A stretch of DNA of 64,000 nt, from the NCBI RefSeq assembly GCF_026151335.1, contig NZ_JAMQPP010000001.1; one strand, given 5' to 3'. Positions 35,847-44,884 of this stretch are shown in pieces. Numbering within the stretch: position 1 is the first letter of the stretch; each line of letters starts with the position of its first letter. Below the pieces are notes generated by a model, which saw only the letters and a program-made list of their open reading frames with translations, was not told the origin of the DNA and ran no database searches. The position numbers and the translations under genes were made by a program. Source of the DNA: Leptospira_A soteropolitanensis (lineage in GTDB: Bacteria > Spirochaetota > Leptospiria > Leptospirales > Leptospiraceae).

Positions 35847-36164
35847 ATGAAAGGAAGTTTATTGATTTCAATGTGTTTCTTTTTTTTTCAATGTTTAAGT
35901 TTTCAAATTGGAAATCCTTCTGTTACTATTTTTCAAAATCAAGGACAAGAAGGATGGCATTCACCCGGAAAAGTGCCATTACCGACTGATACATTTGTAG
36001 AATCCTGTACTACGAATTACTTCGGTTTGGTAAGTCTTGGAAATGCTAGTTTTGAATATATATCTCGCAGATCTCAACTGAAAGAAATCCACAGCCTTGA
36101 CCATTATTATAAAAAACAATATTTCTTTTTCCAAGAACTCTGTTTAAGAATCACCGGACGATGA
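35847..36164 (+). CDS. TRL-like lipoprotein (copy C)
   Basis: 105 residues from ATG 35847, one base after the previous stop. Hydrophobic signal ending FFFFQC (Gln before Cys is unusual). The core ESCTTNYFGLVSLGNASFEYISRRSQLKEI and the closing QELCLRITG match copies A, B and D; the N-terminal GxGPxG block is replaced by IGNPSVTIFQNQG. The function is unknown. It overlaps the next small gene by 4 bases. Confidence 0.65.
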   Translation: MKGSLLISMCFFFFQCLSFQIGNPSVTIFQNQGQEGWHSPGKVPLPTDTFVESCTTNYFGLVSLGNASFEYISRRSQLKEIHSLDHYYKKQYFFFQELCLRITGR

Positions 36165-36406
36165 AGCAAAACATTGACTCACTAACTGAATTTGCTAAGA
36201 AATTGAAAAGTGGACTCATTTATGAGGAAATCGAATTCAAACTAAAAGAATTTCATTCCAAAAAGATCAATGCATCTAACAAATCTCTGGATGCACTAAC
36301 TGAAAAGATTCAAAAAAAAGAAGAACAGATCAAAAAACTCTATGACGACATTATCATTTTACAAAACAAACTTTCGCAGATTTTGGATAAGGAACTTAAA
36401 AAGTAA
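36161..36406 (+). CDS. Small coiled-coil protein
   Basis: 81 residues starting ATG 36161, overlapping the stop of copy C by ATGA. It is highly charged and almost entirely helical; residues about 40-80 (LDALTEKIQKKEEQIKKLYDDIIILQNKLSQIL) form a coiled coil. No signal peptide, so it is cytosolic unlike its neighbours. No family recognised. Confidence 0.6.
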   Translation: MKQNIDSLTEFAKKLKSGLIYEEIEFKLKEFHSKKINASNKSLDALTEKIQKKEEQIKKLYDDIIILQNKLSQILDKELKK

Positions 36407-36731
36407 TCACAGCTTTATAAAACCCCATTTATTTCCAAACCTCTGTTTTTTGAACATATTCCTATGTCTATCCTGTGCCAGTTCCGGGTTTGGAACCCAG
36501 GGACTTCTTTATGAAAACCAAAAGATTAGTATGATGGAAACTGGAACACCTGCTTCTAAAGAGGGTGTTGCTTGCGCTAAGTCTTACCTCGGCCTCCTGG
36601 CCCTAGGAGACGCCTCAGTCGAAGCTTCCCAAAAGAATGGAAATATTAGAGAAATTACGTCTATTGAACTAGAAACTTACAATTTCTTGGGGATTTACGC
36701 AAAACTCTGCGCAATTACCAAGGGTAATTAG
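36342..36731 (+). CDS. TRL-like lipoprotein (copy D), start uncertain
   Basis: The mature domain CASSGFGTQGLLYE...VACAKSYLGLLALGDASVEASQ...IREI...YAKLCAITKG clearly belongs with copy A. The lipobox is LCLSC. The only canonical start giving a full signal peptide is ATG 36342, which overlaps the coiled-coil gene by 65 bases and yields an unusually long 44-residue signal with two basic stretches. An ATA codon at 36417 would give a normal 20-residue lipoprotein signal. So either a non-canonical start, a long leader, or early decay is possible. Confidence 0.6.
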   Translation: MTTLSFYKTNFRRFWIRNLKSNHSFIKPHLFPNLCFLNIFLCLSCASSGFGTQGLLYENQKISMMETGTPASKEGVACAKSYLGLLALGDASVEASQKNGNIREITSIELETYNFLGIYAKLCAITKGN

Positions 36732-36751
36732 TCGAAACTAAAATAGAAACC

Positions 36752-37174
36752 ATGCCCACCTGGAAGAAATATCATATCCTAATTCTTGTTTTCTTTTCTT
36801 TCCTAGCATGTCTGCCAAAACCGAAACCATCGCTTTTGGGTGTATTGGTATTACCATTAGTAACTCAAACTTCGTCCAATTTTACGATTGAATCAACCAT
36901 TCCAGCCAATGGTGCCACAGGTGTTTCCTTAAATCCCACCATCACAATCGTGATGACCCAAGCGGTAGAAACTACTTCCCTAAATACAAATATTAGTTGT
37001 TCCCCTTCTTGTCCCAGTTTAAATGGTGGAGCTTCCAACAGAACCATTACTCTAACACCAGCAAGTGCTTTGACAACGGGAACCACTTACACCATCACAC
37101 TAAACCAAAACATCCAGTCGATCTTTGGGCTGACTCTCGGCACGAACACAAGTTTCAGTTTTACAACCCTATAA
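36752..37174 (+). CDS. Lipoprotein with one bacterial Ig-like (Big_5) domain
   Basis: 140 residues. Signal peptide with lipobox SFLAC, short Pro/Lys linker, then one Big_5 fold: STIPANGATGVSLNPTITIVMTQAVE...SNRTITLTPASALTTGTTYTITLNQNIQSIFG...SFSFTTL. Such domains are surface modules; a single domain with no enzymatic partner suggests a small surface lipoprotein or a truncated relative of a longer one. Two Cys in NISCSPSCP. Confidence 0.8.
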   Translation: MPTWKKYHILILVFFSFLACLPKPKPSLLGVLVLPLVTQTSSNFTIESTIPANGATGVSLNPTITIVMTQAVETTSLNTNISCSPSCPSLNGGASNRTITLTPASALTTGTTYTITLNQNIQSIFGLTLGTNTSFSFTTL

Positions 37175-37242
37175 AAAAAGCCGACGTCTCCGCCAGCTTT
37201 CATTCATTTCCCTTACAGGAAAATTGAATCACTATTTTGGTT

Positions 37243-37304
37243 GAGACTTCTTTTCAGAAATCAAAATAAAATATTTCAAAAGGAAACTTCCCAAAAGAAG
37301 TCTC
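37243..37304. repeat. 12-bp inverted repeat with a 38-base spacer
   Basis: GAGACTTCTTTT (37243-37254) is perfectly complementary to AAAAGAAGTCTC (37293-37304). It lies between the convergent Big_5 lipoprotein and hppA genes. No T run follows on either strand, so it is not a classical terminator. A second hairpin, 9 bp AAATTTCTT/AAGAAATTT at 37330-37352, surrounds the hppA stop codon. Confidence 0.55.
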
Positions 37305-37336
37305 CTCTATCTGAAACTGAATTTATCTTAAATTTC

Positions 37337-39484
37337 TTATCTAAAGAAATTTAAAATGATTCCGCCTTTTGTCACAAAAAACTCAGCAAACACAAGTGAT
37401 GTGATCGCCATTAGTTTGATGAGAATGTTGATGGCAGGACCAGAAGTATCCTTGAACGGATCACCGACAGTATCACCCACAACAGCAGCTTTGTGTTTTT
37501 CGGAACCTTTTCCACCTGCTGTTTTTTCGATGTATTTTTTAGCGTTGTCCCATGCTCCACCAGAGTTAGCGGACGAGATCGCAAGAACGACACCAGAAAC
37601 AAGAGCACCAGCAAGAAGACCTGCAAGAGACTTCACACCAAACAAGTATCCGACAACGATTGGGCTAAGAAGAACGAGGAGGCCGGGAGGAATCATTTCA
37701 CGAAGAGCAGCAGAAGTAGAAATATCTACACATTTTGCATACTCAGGTTTCGCTTTTCCTTCCATAAGACCAGGGATCTCTTTGAATTGGCGACGAACTT
37801 CTTTTACCATATCAAGAGCAGCCTTTCCTACAGATTTCATTGTCATTGCAGAAAATATAAATGGAAGCATGGCTCCAAATAGAAGACCACCAAAAACTAG
37901 TGGATCCAAAAGTTCGATAGAAGTTAGGTCAATTGCACCTTCTCCCAATTCCTTAGAAGCATTTTGTGTTCTGGTGATGAATGCTGCAAATAAGGCAAGG
38001 GAAGTAAGAGCAGCAGAACCGATCGCAAAACCTTTTCCTACAGCCGCAGTTGTATTTCCCGCTGCATCTAAGTTGTCAGTTCTGTCACGAACTTCTTTTC
38101 CAAGTTCCGCCATCTCAGCAATTCCTCCAGCGTTATCAGATACTGGACCGTAAGCATCGATCGTAAGACCAATGGCAATAGTGGAAATCATTCCAATCGC
38201 AGCGATTGCAATTCCATACATACCTGCAAGGATATTGGAAACAACAATCACAATCACAAGTAGAATCACAGGAACCACAGTTGATTTGTAACCAAGAGCA
38301 AGTCCGTAGATGATGTTCGTTGCAGCACCGGTATCACAAGCATCAGCCACTTCGCGCACAGGTTTGTAAGAATGAGAAGTATAAATCTCAGTGATCCATC
38401 CAATGAACATACCAGCAAACAAACCTAATGCGACAGATGTATATACATTCCACTTAGTGATGGTTTTGTCTCCGATTTGAAAACTATCGATCATAAAGAT
38501 GTCAGTTGCAAAATATAGAGCACCGGCTACAATGAATGTAGAAATCCAAAGTTGGAGTTTTAGAGCTTTTTCTACGTTTCCACCTTCTTTCACACGGGCA
38601 AAGAAGGTAGTAATGAGGGAAGCCGGAATTCCAATGGCAGAAATTAATAGTGGATAGAGTAGGGCAGAGTTATTGTCAGCAAGAGCAGATGCTGTTGCAC
38701 CAATCACAAGAGCCGCACAAGTTGCTTCCGCCGCAGAACCAAAAAGGTCAGCACCCATACCAGCAATATCACCAACGTTGTCTCCCACGTTATCAGCAAT
38801 GGTTGCTGGGTTCCTTGGATCATCTTCCGGAATTCCTTTTTCTACCTTACCTACAAGGTCAGCACCAACGTCGGCAGCTTTGGTATAAATACCACCACCC
38901 ACACGACCAAAAAGGGCTACGGAAGATCCACCAAGACCAAAACCAGCAAGTGATTCCATTAAGATATGTTTGGCAACACCTACGTTTGCTCCAGTGAATA
39001 AAAGAAAAAGTCCAATCATACCAAGAACAGCGAGACCAATCAGACCAAAACCCATTACGGCTCCAGAGTCATAAGCCACTCGGAAAGCTTTGGAAAGAGA
39101 AGTTTTTGCTGCCTCTGCAGTGCGAACGTTACCAGCAGTCGCAATTTTCATTCCAATAAAACCAGAAAGGCAAGAAATGAGGGCACCCGATACAAAAGCA
39201 ACGGCAGTATAAATTCCTTCGTTGAATTCAGTTTTTGGGTTATCCAAAAGTAAATAGATGAGAACTGTCATGAAACTGATAAATAGCAAAATGACTCGGT
39301 ATTCTCTGAGAAGGAAGGCCATAGCCCCTTCTGCGATCGCTGCGGAGATTTCTTTCAATTTAGCGGTTTCTTTTTCGCTACCGCCGCCTGCGCCCACTTG
39401 GATGCGAACCACCCGAGCCGCGTAGAAGATCGCCGTGACAATGGAAACTAGTGCCATGACGATGATGATTAACTCTACATTCAT
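37337..39484 (-). CDS. hppA: Membrane-bound ion-translocating pyrophosphatase
   Basis: 715 residues with about 16 membrane helices. Family signatures: DVGADLVGKVE, DDPRNPATIADNVGDNVGDIAGMGADLFGS and the C-terminal GGAWDNAKKYIE...GDTVGDPFKDTSGPA. GNTTAAVGKGFAIGSA has Ala where the K+-independent class has Lys, so it should be K+-dependent. It hydrolyses PPi and pumps H+ (or Na+) across the membrane; the ion cannot be fixed by eye. AGAGGA precedes ATG 39484. Confidence 0.95.
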   Translation of the reverse strand: MNVELIIIVMALVSIVTAIFYAARVVRIQVGAGGGSEKETAKLKEISAAIAEGAMAFLLREYRVILLFISFMTVLIYLLLDNPKTEFNEGIYTAVAFVSGALISCLSGFIGMKIATAGNVRTAEAAKTSLSKAFRVAYDSGAVMGFGLIGLAVLGMIGLFLLFTGANVGVAKHILMESLAGFGLGGSSVALFGRVGGGIYTKAADVGADLVGKVEKGIPEDDPRNPATIADNVGDNVGDIAGMGADLFGSAAEATCAALVIGATASALADNNSALLYPLLISAIGIPASLITTFFARVKEGGNVEKALKLQLWISTFIVAGALYFATDIFMIDSFQIGDKTITKWNVYTSVALGLFAGMFIGWITEIYTSHSYKPVREVADACDTGAATNIIYGLALGYKSTVVPVILLVIVIVVSNILAGMYGIAIAAIGMISTIAIGLTIDAYGPVSDNAGGIAEMAELGKEVRDRTDNLDAAGNTTAAVGKGFAIGSAALTSLALFAAFITRTQNASKELGEGAIDLTSIELLDPLVFGGLLFGAMLPFIFSAMTMKSVGKAALDMVKEVRRQFKEIPGLMEGKAKPEYAKCVDISTSAALREMIPPGLLVLLSPIVVGYLFGVKSLAGLLAGALVSGVVLAISSANSGGAWDNAKKYIEKTAGGKGSEKHKAAVVGDTVGDPFKDTSGPAINILIKLMAITSLVFAEFFVTKGGIILNFFR

Positions 39485-39554
39485 GAGATCCTCTTTGAGA
39501 TTGTTTATTTGAATTTCTAAGATTATTTAGAAGATGACCGATGAGAATCCATAG

Positions 39555-40724
39555 ATGATACTTCGGTCTAGGAGAATATGGCAATTTGGTGTTCTGGTAA
39601 CAAGTCTATTTCTGGTTTCCAGTCCAAATTTAGCACAAACAGAGGTTCTGAACCCCGTTAAGGTTTTTTATGGATACGAAGATCTTTTGCGAATGGCCGA
39701 AGACAAAATTGTCCAAGAAACTCCCGCCAAAGCCTTCGATTTTCTCATCAAAGCCAAAGAATTAAATCCAGATCCGGACTTTCGGTACTATAATTTAGCA
39801 GCACGTGCCCATATGAAGCTTGGACAAATCTTCGATGGAATTCATGCCTATGAAGAATCGATCAAAAAGAAAAAAGACCAACTCGATTTGGTTCTTTACG
39901 TTGCTGATTTTTACGAAAAGGAAAGAAAACAAAAAGAAGCTTTGTTCTATACGAAATTGTATTTAGAACAAAAACCAAATGCAAAGTACAGGCTGTATAC
40001 GGCCGCCATTTTATCCAGACAACTTGGATTGGAATCCGATTACGAATCCTATATCCAAATTTTAGAATCGGACAAAACTTTCGTTTCGGAAAAAGAGTCC
40101 TTACAAACAAGCCTTTTGAAAAATATCAAAAACAAAAAATGGAAAGAAGCAGATGATTTAAGTTTGCGATACTTAGTGTATTTTCCACGTGAAGAAACTA
40201 TGTATGAAACCCTTATCTTGGCACGTAGAGGAAGAGATTCCGAACTTTTAGAACAAGCCTACCAATGGACAAGTACTGTTTTTTTAAATGAAACCAGATA
40301 CTTCACGCGTTACGGAGTTTACCTCCAAGAAAAACAAAGATACCTCGAATCTTTATCCTTATTTCGAAGAGGATTTTACAATTTACTAAAATTTTATCCT
40401 GATTCGGATGCAGGAGAAATTTTATTTCTCATTCGTCAAAGTTATGCGAATCTTGGAAAAGATAGAGACACCCTAGCCATCGATTCCTTGGTAAAAGATT
40501 TTAAAAATCAAAACAAACTCACTGCCACCGATCTCGAAAACCACCAATACACTTACCGCAAAAATAGGGAATATTTACTATTTTGTATCTATTGGTTTTC
40601 CAAACGAGATGTGACAAAAGCAAACGATTACAGGAAAAAATTAAAAGATCGGGATATGGAATTTGAAGAGCAAGAATTCCTGCGGGTGATGGGAGTGTTT
40701 TCTGCCCTCCCGCAGGATCTTTAG
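39555..40724 (+). CDS. Exported tetratricopeptide-repeat protein
   Basis: 389 residues with a signal peptide ending NLAQ. TPR-like helices run through most of the chain (FDFLIKAKELNPDPDFRYYNLAARAHMKLGQIFDGIHAYEESIKK; KQKEALFYTKLYLEQKPNAKYRLYTAA), with looser repeats after residue 180. No catalytic motif. It stands alone, divergent from hppA and ending five bases from the convergent acs gene. Confidence 0.72.
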   Translation: MILRSRRIWQFGVLVTSLFLVSSPNLAQTEVLNPVKVFYGYEDLLRMAEDKIVQETPAKAFDFLIKAKELNPDPDFRYYNLAARAHMKLGQIFDGIHAYEESIKKKKDQLDLVLYVADFYEKERKQKEALFYTKLYLEQKPNAKYRLYTAAILSRQLGLESDYESYIQILESDKTFVSEKESLQTSLLKNIKNKKWKEADDLSLRYLVYFPREETMYETLILARRGRDSELLEQAYQWTSTVFLNETRYFTRYGVYLQEKQRYLESLSLFRRGFYNLLKFYPDSDAGEILFLIRQSYANLGKDRDTLAIDSLVKDFKNQNKLTATDLENHQYTYRKNREYLLFCIYWFSKRDVTKANDYRKKLKDRDMEFEEQEFLRVMGVFSALPQDL

Positions 40725-40729
40725 AAATT

Positions 40730-42694
40730 TTAGCTGTGGAACTTTTTCTTATCGTCAATTAACGACTGTACGACGGATGGATCGGCAAGTGTGCTGATGT
40801 CTCCTAAAGTATCAAATTCGTTATTGGCAATCTTTCTTAAAATTCGGCGCATAATTTTCCCTGACCTTGTTTTAGGAAGTCCTGGGGCCCAGTGGATGAC
40901 TTCTGGTCTTGCAATTTTACCGATCACTTTTTCTACCATAGCAATGAGTTCTTTTTTCAAAGCATCATTGGTAGTGACACCATGTTTTACTGTCACATAG
41001 GCATAAATCCCTTGGCCTTTGATATCGTGTGGAAATCCCACAACCGCAGCTTCGGCTACGGATTTATGTTCTACGAGTGCACTTTCCACTTCCGCAGAAC
41101 CAATTCGGTGACCCGAAACATTTAAGACATCATCGACTCGTCCCGTGATGCGAAAGTATCCGTCCTTGTCTCTATTGGCACCATCACCTGTGAAGTAATA
41201 CCCTTTGAATTGAGAAAAGTATGTATCAAAGAACCGTTTTGGATCCCCGTACACTCCTCGCATCATGGAAGGCCAAGGTTTAGCGATGCATAGGTTTCCC
41301 GAAATTTCCCCTTTTCCTTTGATCTCCACACCTTCATTGTCCACAAGAACTGGTAGGATTCCATAAAATGGCCAACTTGCCGATCCTGGTTTTTGAGGGA
41401 TGGCTCCCGGAACTCCAGAGATCATAATGGAACCAGTTTCTGTTTGCCACCAAGTATCTACAATCGGGCATTTTGATTTACCAATATGGGTATGATACCA
41501 CTCCCAAGCTTCTGGGTTAATGGGTTCACCCACGGAGCCAAGCAGTCGTAAAGAAGCTAAAGACCTTTTTTTGATGGGTTCGATTCCCTCTCGCATAAGA
41601 GCCCGGATGGCCGTTGGGGCTGTGTAAAATACTGTGACTTTGTATTTATCAATCACATCCCAAAACCTTCCTGCATCGGGGTAACTTGGCACTCCCTCAA
41701 ACATCAGAGACGTGGCTCCATTCGACAATGGCCCATAGAGAATGTAACTGTGTCCCGTAATCCAACCAATATCTGCTGTACACCAATAAGTATCCGTGTC
41801 TTTATAATCGAAGATCGTCGCAAAAGTAAGATTGGCACCGAGTAGATACCCAGCCGTAGTATGAAGAACTCCTTTTGGTTTTCCCGTCGAACCAGAAGTA
41901 TAAAGAAGGAAAAGTGGATCTTCCGAATCCATCACGACAGGAGGGCATTCTTTTTTGATGTCTGAATCTTTCATCAGGTAGTGGTACCAGTGGTCTCTAC
42001 CTTCTTTCCAATTTAAATTTCCTTCATCGCCTGTTCGCTTAACAACAATTACATCTTTAACTTTGTATTTACTTTCATCTAGGGCGATATCTACATTTTT
42101 TTTGAGTTCCACTGGTTTACCACCGCGATACCCACCATCAGCAGTGATCACAATTGTGGGTTTACAATCTTCAATACGACCAAGGAGTGCTTCTGGTGAA
42201 AAACCACCAAACACCACTGAATGGACAGCACCTATGCGCGTACAAGCAAGCGTTGCAATGGCAAGTTCCGGAATCATGGGAAGATAAATGAGAACTCTAT
42301 CTCCTTTTTTCACATGGAACTTTTTTAGAACGTTTGCAAAATGATTCACCTCGCGGTGGAGGTCATGATAAGTAAGAACTTTGGATTCGTCAGGGTTGTC
42401 CCCTTCCCAAATGAGAGCAGCTTTGTTTTTTAAAGGAGAATCTAAATGTCTGTCTAAACAATTATAAGAAACATTGAGTTTTCCACCGACAAACCATTCA
42501 GCTTTTGCCTTAGCAAAATCGTGTTTTAAAACTTTTGTCCATTTTTTAAACCATGTTAGGCGTTTTGCTTGTTCGGCCCAAAATTTTTCCGGTTTTTCTA
42601 TGGACTCTTTGTATTTGGTTTTGTATTCTTTTAAGCTAACGTTCGCTAACTTTGCGAAGTCTTTGGACGGTGCCACGATTCTTTCTTTCGGCAT
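40730..42694 (-). CDS. acs: Acetyl-CoA synthetase
   Basis: 654 residues of the AMP-forming family. P-loop-like YTSGSTGKPKGVLHTT near 264, WWQTETGSIM near 414, the hinge region YFRITGRVDDVLNVSGHRIG near 516, and the C-terminal acetylation-site motif TRSGKIMRRILRKIA. It activates acetate to acetyl-CoA using ATP. The full length matches typical Acs. ATG 42694 has AGAGGG five bases upstream. A strong hairpin lies between folE and acs. Confidence 0.95.
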   Translation of the reverse strand: MPKERIVAPSKDFAKLANVSLKEYKTKYKESIEKPEKFWAEQAKRLTWFKKWTKVLKHDFAKAKAEWFVGGKLNVSYNCLDRHLDSPLKNKAALIWEGDNPDESKVLTYHDLHREVNHFANVLKKFHVKKGDRVLIYLPMIPELAIATLACTRIGAVHSVVFGGFSPEALLGRIEDCKPTIVITADGGYRGGKPVELKKNVDIALDESKYKVKDVIVVKRTGDEGNLNWKEGRDHWYHYLMKDSDIKKECPPVVMDSEDPLFLLYTSGSTGKPKGVLHTTAGYLLGANLTFATIFDYKDTDTYWCTADIGWITGHSYILYGPLSNGATSLMFEGVPSYPDAGRFWDVIDKYKVTVFYTAPTAIRALMREGIEPIKKRSLASLRLLGSVGEPINPEAWEWYHTHIGKSKCPIVDTWWQTETGSIMISGVPGAIPQKPGSASWPFYGILPVLVDNEGVEIKGKGEISGNLCIAKPWPSMMRGVYGDPKRFFDTYFSQFKGYYFTGDGANRDKDGYFRITGRVDDVLNVSGHRIGSAEVESALVEHKSVAEAAVVGFPHDIKGQGIYAYVTVKHGVTTNDALKKELIAMVEKVIGKIARPEVIHWAPGLPKTRSGKIMRRILRKIANNEFDTLGDISTLADPSVVQSLIDDKKKFHS

Positions 42695-42714
42695 AGATTC
42701 CCTCTAGAGAAAGA

Positions 42715-42746
42715 ATGCTGAACTTTTTTTGAAAAAAGTCCAGCAT
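42715..42746 (-). terminator. Hairpin between folE and acs
   Basis: A 14-bp stem with one mismatch: ATGCTG pairs with CAGCAT (42715-42720/42741-42746) and ACTTTTTT with AAAAAAGT (42722-42729/42732-42739). Read on the minus strand it follows folE and is trailed by TCTTTCTC. It may terminate folE or act as an attenuator for acs. Confidence 0.55.
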
Positions 42747-42777
42747 GAATCTGAAAATTTGAATTTAAAAAATGAAC

Positions 42778-43329
42778 TTAGTGGGAACCGGTTCGGATCA
42801 AATCCAAAAACTCACTCCGAGTAGTGGGATCTGTTTTGAATAGACCAAGTAGACTAGAGGTAAATAGTTCTGAATTTTGTTTTTCCACACCGCGCATCAT
42901 CATACATAAATGTTTGGCCTTAATGACTACACCCACACCTAAAGGATCTAAGGTTTCTTGGATGGCTTGGGCGATTTGGTCAGTGAGACGTTCTTGGACC
43001 TGCAGACGACGTGCAAACACATCGACAATCCTTGGAATTTTACTAATTCCTATAATCTTTTTATTGGGAATATAAGCAACATGGGCTCTTCCATAAAAAG
43101 GAAGTAAATGATGTTCGCACAAGGAATACATCTCGATATCTCTTACCAAAACCATGCCGGTTGTGCTTTCTTCAAAGATCGCTCCATTCACAATTTGATT
43201 CAAATCAGCCTTATACCCACTGGTCAAAAAGTCATAAGCCTTTTTCACACGGTTGGGCGTTTTCACAAGACCCTCTCTTGAAGGATCTTCACCAATTTGT
43301 TTTAGGATTTCTTCGATTAAGTTTTCCAT
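42778..43329 (-). CDS. folE: GTP cyclohydrolase I
   Basis: 183 residues with the zinc site in SLCEHHLLPFYGRAHVAYIP and HLCMMMRG, and the KIPRIVDVFARRLQVQERLTDQIAQAI helix. It converts GTP to dihydroneopterin triphosphate, the first step of folate and also of the deazaguanine pathway that QueE serves. AAGGA precedes ATG 43329. Length and motifs are standard. Confidence 0.96.
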   Translation of the reverse strand: MENLIEEILKQIGEDPSREGLVKTPNRVKKAYDFLTSGYKADLNQIVNGAIFEESTTGMVLVRDIEMYSLCEHHLLPFYGRAHVAYIPNKKIIGISKIPRIVDVFARRLQVQERLTDQIAQAIQETLDPLGVGVVIKAKHLCMMMRGVEKQNSELFTSSLLGLFKTDPTTRSEFLDLIRTGSH

Positions 43330-43480
43330 CCGATTCCTTTTTGAATGATAAGTTCCACCTATTCAACATCCCAAATTATGAATGCAGAATAATTACTACT
43401 AATTTGACTAGACTTGACTTTAAAGGAAAAGATACATTTCCTTTTTTTAAATTAATTCTAAAGGACATAATCAATTACGA

Positions 43481-44590
43481 ATGCGGCTAAAAATTGGATA
43501 CGATGCACGGATGATCGAAAATTCTGGGATTGGGATTCGGATCCAACATATTTTGAAATTTTGGCCCATTTCGAGGGAGAGTGCAGATTTGTTTATCTTT
43601 GGTGATCCCAAAGTTTTAAAAAAATACAATCTTCCCAATCACGCAGAAATCATTGAATACAAATCCAGTATTTATTCCCCAAAAGAATTTTTAGGTCATC
43701 GCCGGATGGGTGAAATGGATCTTTTGGACATCCCTCATTTTAATATTCCCTTTCCTTACATTTGTAAGTGTATCGTTACCATTCACGATCTCATTCCATA
43801 TCATTTTAAGGCTGCTCATAGTTCTCTCATCAAACGAGTGTATTTGCAAGTTGTCTTTCGATGGATCAAATGGTTTGCTCGTAAAATCATTACGGTTTCG
43901 GAATACACCAAACAGGATTTGGTAAGAAGTTTTGGATATCGTAATGAGAATATTTCCGTTGTCTACAATGGCATCGACTTACAAAACTTTTCCAAACAGC
44001 CGTTAGCAAAAGTAACTCAATTTCTCAAAAAACATAAACTTCCAAAGTCCTATTTGTTTACGGTCGGAATAGGAAAATCACATAAGAATTTTCCGTTTCT
44101 ATTAACCAATTTAGAAACACTTTGGGAAAAAAAGAAACTTTCCTTACCTTTGGTGGTGGGTGGTCTCAAAGGAGAAATCCCAGAAGAATTTTTGGAAATC
44201 CAAAAGAGATATCCTGATCGAATTTATTTTTTATCTCATCTACCTTATGCAGAACTTCCACTGGCTTACCAAGGTGCCAAAGTTTTTCTTTATCCTTCGT
44301 TAATGGAAGGATTTGGATTTCCCGTTTTGGAAGCACAAAGTGTAGGCACACCGGTTTTTTCCTCTAACGCCAGCGTTTTACCGGAAATTTTAGGAAATGC
44401 TTATGAATCCTTCGATCCGAAAGATTCCGATTCCTTCCAAACCAAACTACTCTCGCTACTAAAAGATTCCAAACGATTGAACACTCTCAAAAGTTTTGGG
44501 GAAAAGAATGCGGCCAAGTTCCAATGGAAAGCGGCCATCCAAACCCTCAAACACGTCTACGAACCTCTCCTCAAACCAAAAATTGAATGA
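43481..44590 (+). CDS. GT4-family glycosyltransferase
   Basis: 369 residues with two Rossmann halves. YDARMIENSGIG at the N-terminus, VSEYTKQDL and VVYNGIDLQNF mid-chain, YPSLMEGFGFPVLEAQSVGTPV (E-x7-E) near 270, as in retaining GT-B family 4 enzymes. It transfers sugar from a nucleotide-sugar donor, probably for LPS or a surface glycan. It stands alone, so the acceptor is unknown. Confidence 0.87.
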   Translation: MRLKIGYDARMIENSGIGIRIQHILKFWPISRESADLFIFGDPKVLKKYNLPNHAEIIEYKSSIYSPKEFLGHRRMGEMDLLDIPHFNIPFPYICKCIVTIHDLIPYHFKAAHSSLIKRVYLQVVFRWIKWFARKIITVSEYTKQDLVRSFGYRNENISVVYNGIDLQNFSKQPLAKVTQFLKKHKLPKSYLFTVGIGKSHKNFPFLLTNLETLWEKKKLSLPLVVGGLKGEIPEEFLEIQKRYPDRIYFLSHLPYAELPLAYQGAKVFLYPSLMEGFGFPVLEAQSVGTPVFSSNASVLPEILGNAYESFDPKDSDSFQTKLLSLLKDSKRLNTLKSFGEKNAAKFQWKAAIQTLKHVYEPLLKPKIE

Positions 44591-44670
44591 AAATCTGAGA
44601 TGGTTTTCTGGATTTCTTAGAAATTTGCGAAAATCCGTTAAAAAAAATTCTTGTCGTACCATTTACTAGG

Positions 44671-44689
44671 TTAGAGACTGATTCTCAGA
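44671..44689 (+). promoter_or_regulatory. Candidate Fur box before the BFD-like ferredoxin
   Basis: TTAGAGACT-G-ATTCTCAGA contains GAGACTGATTCTC, an inverted repeat with one mismatch; the 15-base core matches 10 of 14 positions of TGATAATNATTATCA. It ends three bases before the ATG of a [2Fe-2S] BFD-like gene, a position expected for iron repression. Confidence 0.45.
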
Positions 44690-44692
44690 ACC

Positions 44693-44884
44693 ATGATCAA
44701 GTGTCACTGTGCAGAAGTTTTCTTTGAATCTATCTTAAATGTTGTCAAAGAATCCAATCGCCCTATACTAGAAGTCGCCCGCGAGATGGGAGCGGCTGAT
44801 ACTTGTACGGCTTGTGTTCCGGATATGTTAGCCTTCATCGAGCAGGAATTGGAAGGTCAACTTGCAGGAAATACAAGTCATTGA
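44693..44884 (+). CDS. BFD-like [2Fe-2S] ferredoxin
   Basis: 63 residues with a CHC...CTAC cysteine set (C4, C6, C38, C41), the pattern of bacterioferritin-associated ferredoxin. Bfd delivers electrons to bacterioferritin to release stored iron. A Fur-box-like sequence lies directly upstream. No bacterioferritin gene is in the window. The cupin gene starts inside its 3' end. Confidence 0.72.
   Translation: MIKCHCAEVFFESILNVVKESNRPILEVAREMGAADTCTACVPDMLAFIEQELEGQLAGNTSH

Noticed and set aside
37356..38153. 265-codon plus-strand ORF over hppA
   Set aside because: Long only because it is antisense to a strongly conserved, G+C-richer gene; the pyrophosphatase signatures on the minus strand are decisive.
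43161..43490. Plus-strand ORF antisense to folE
   Set aside because: folE motifs are complete on the minus strand and the plus frame has no domain.
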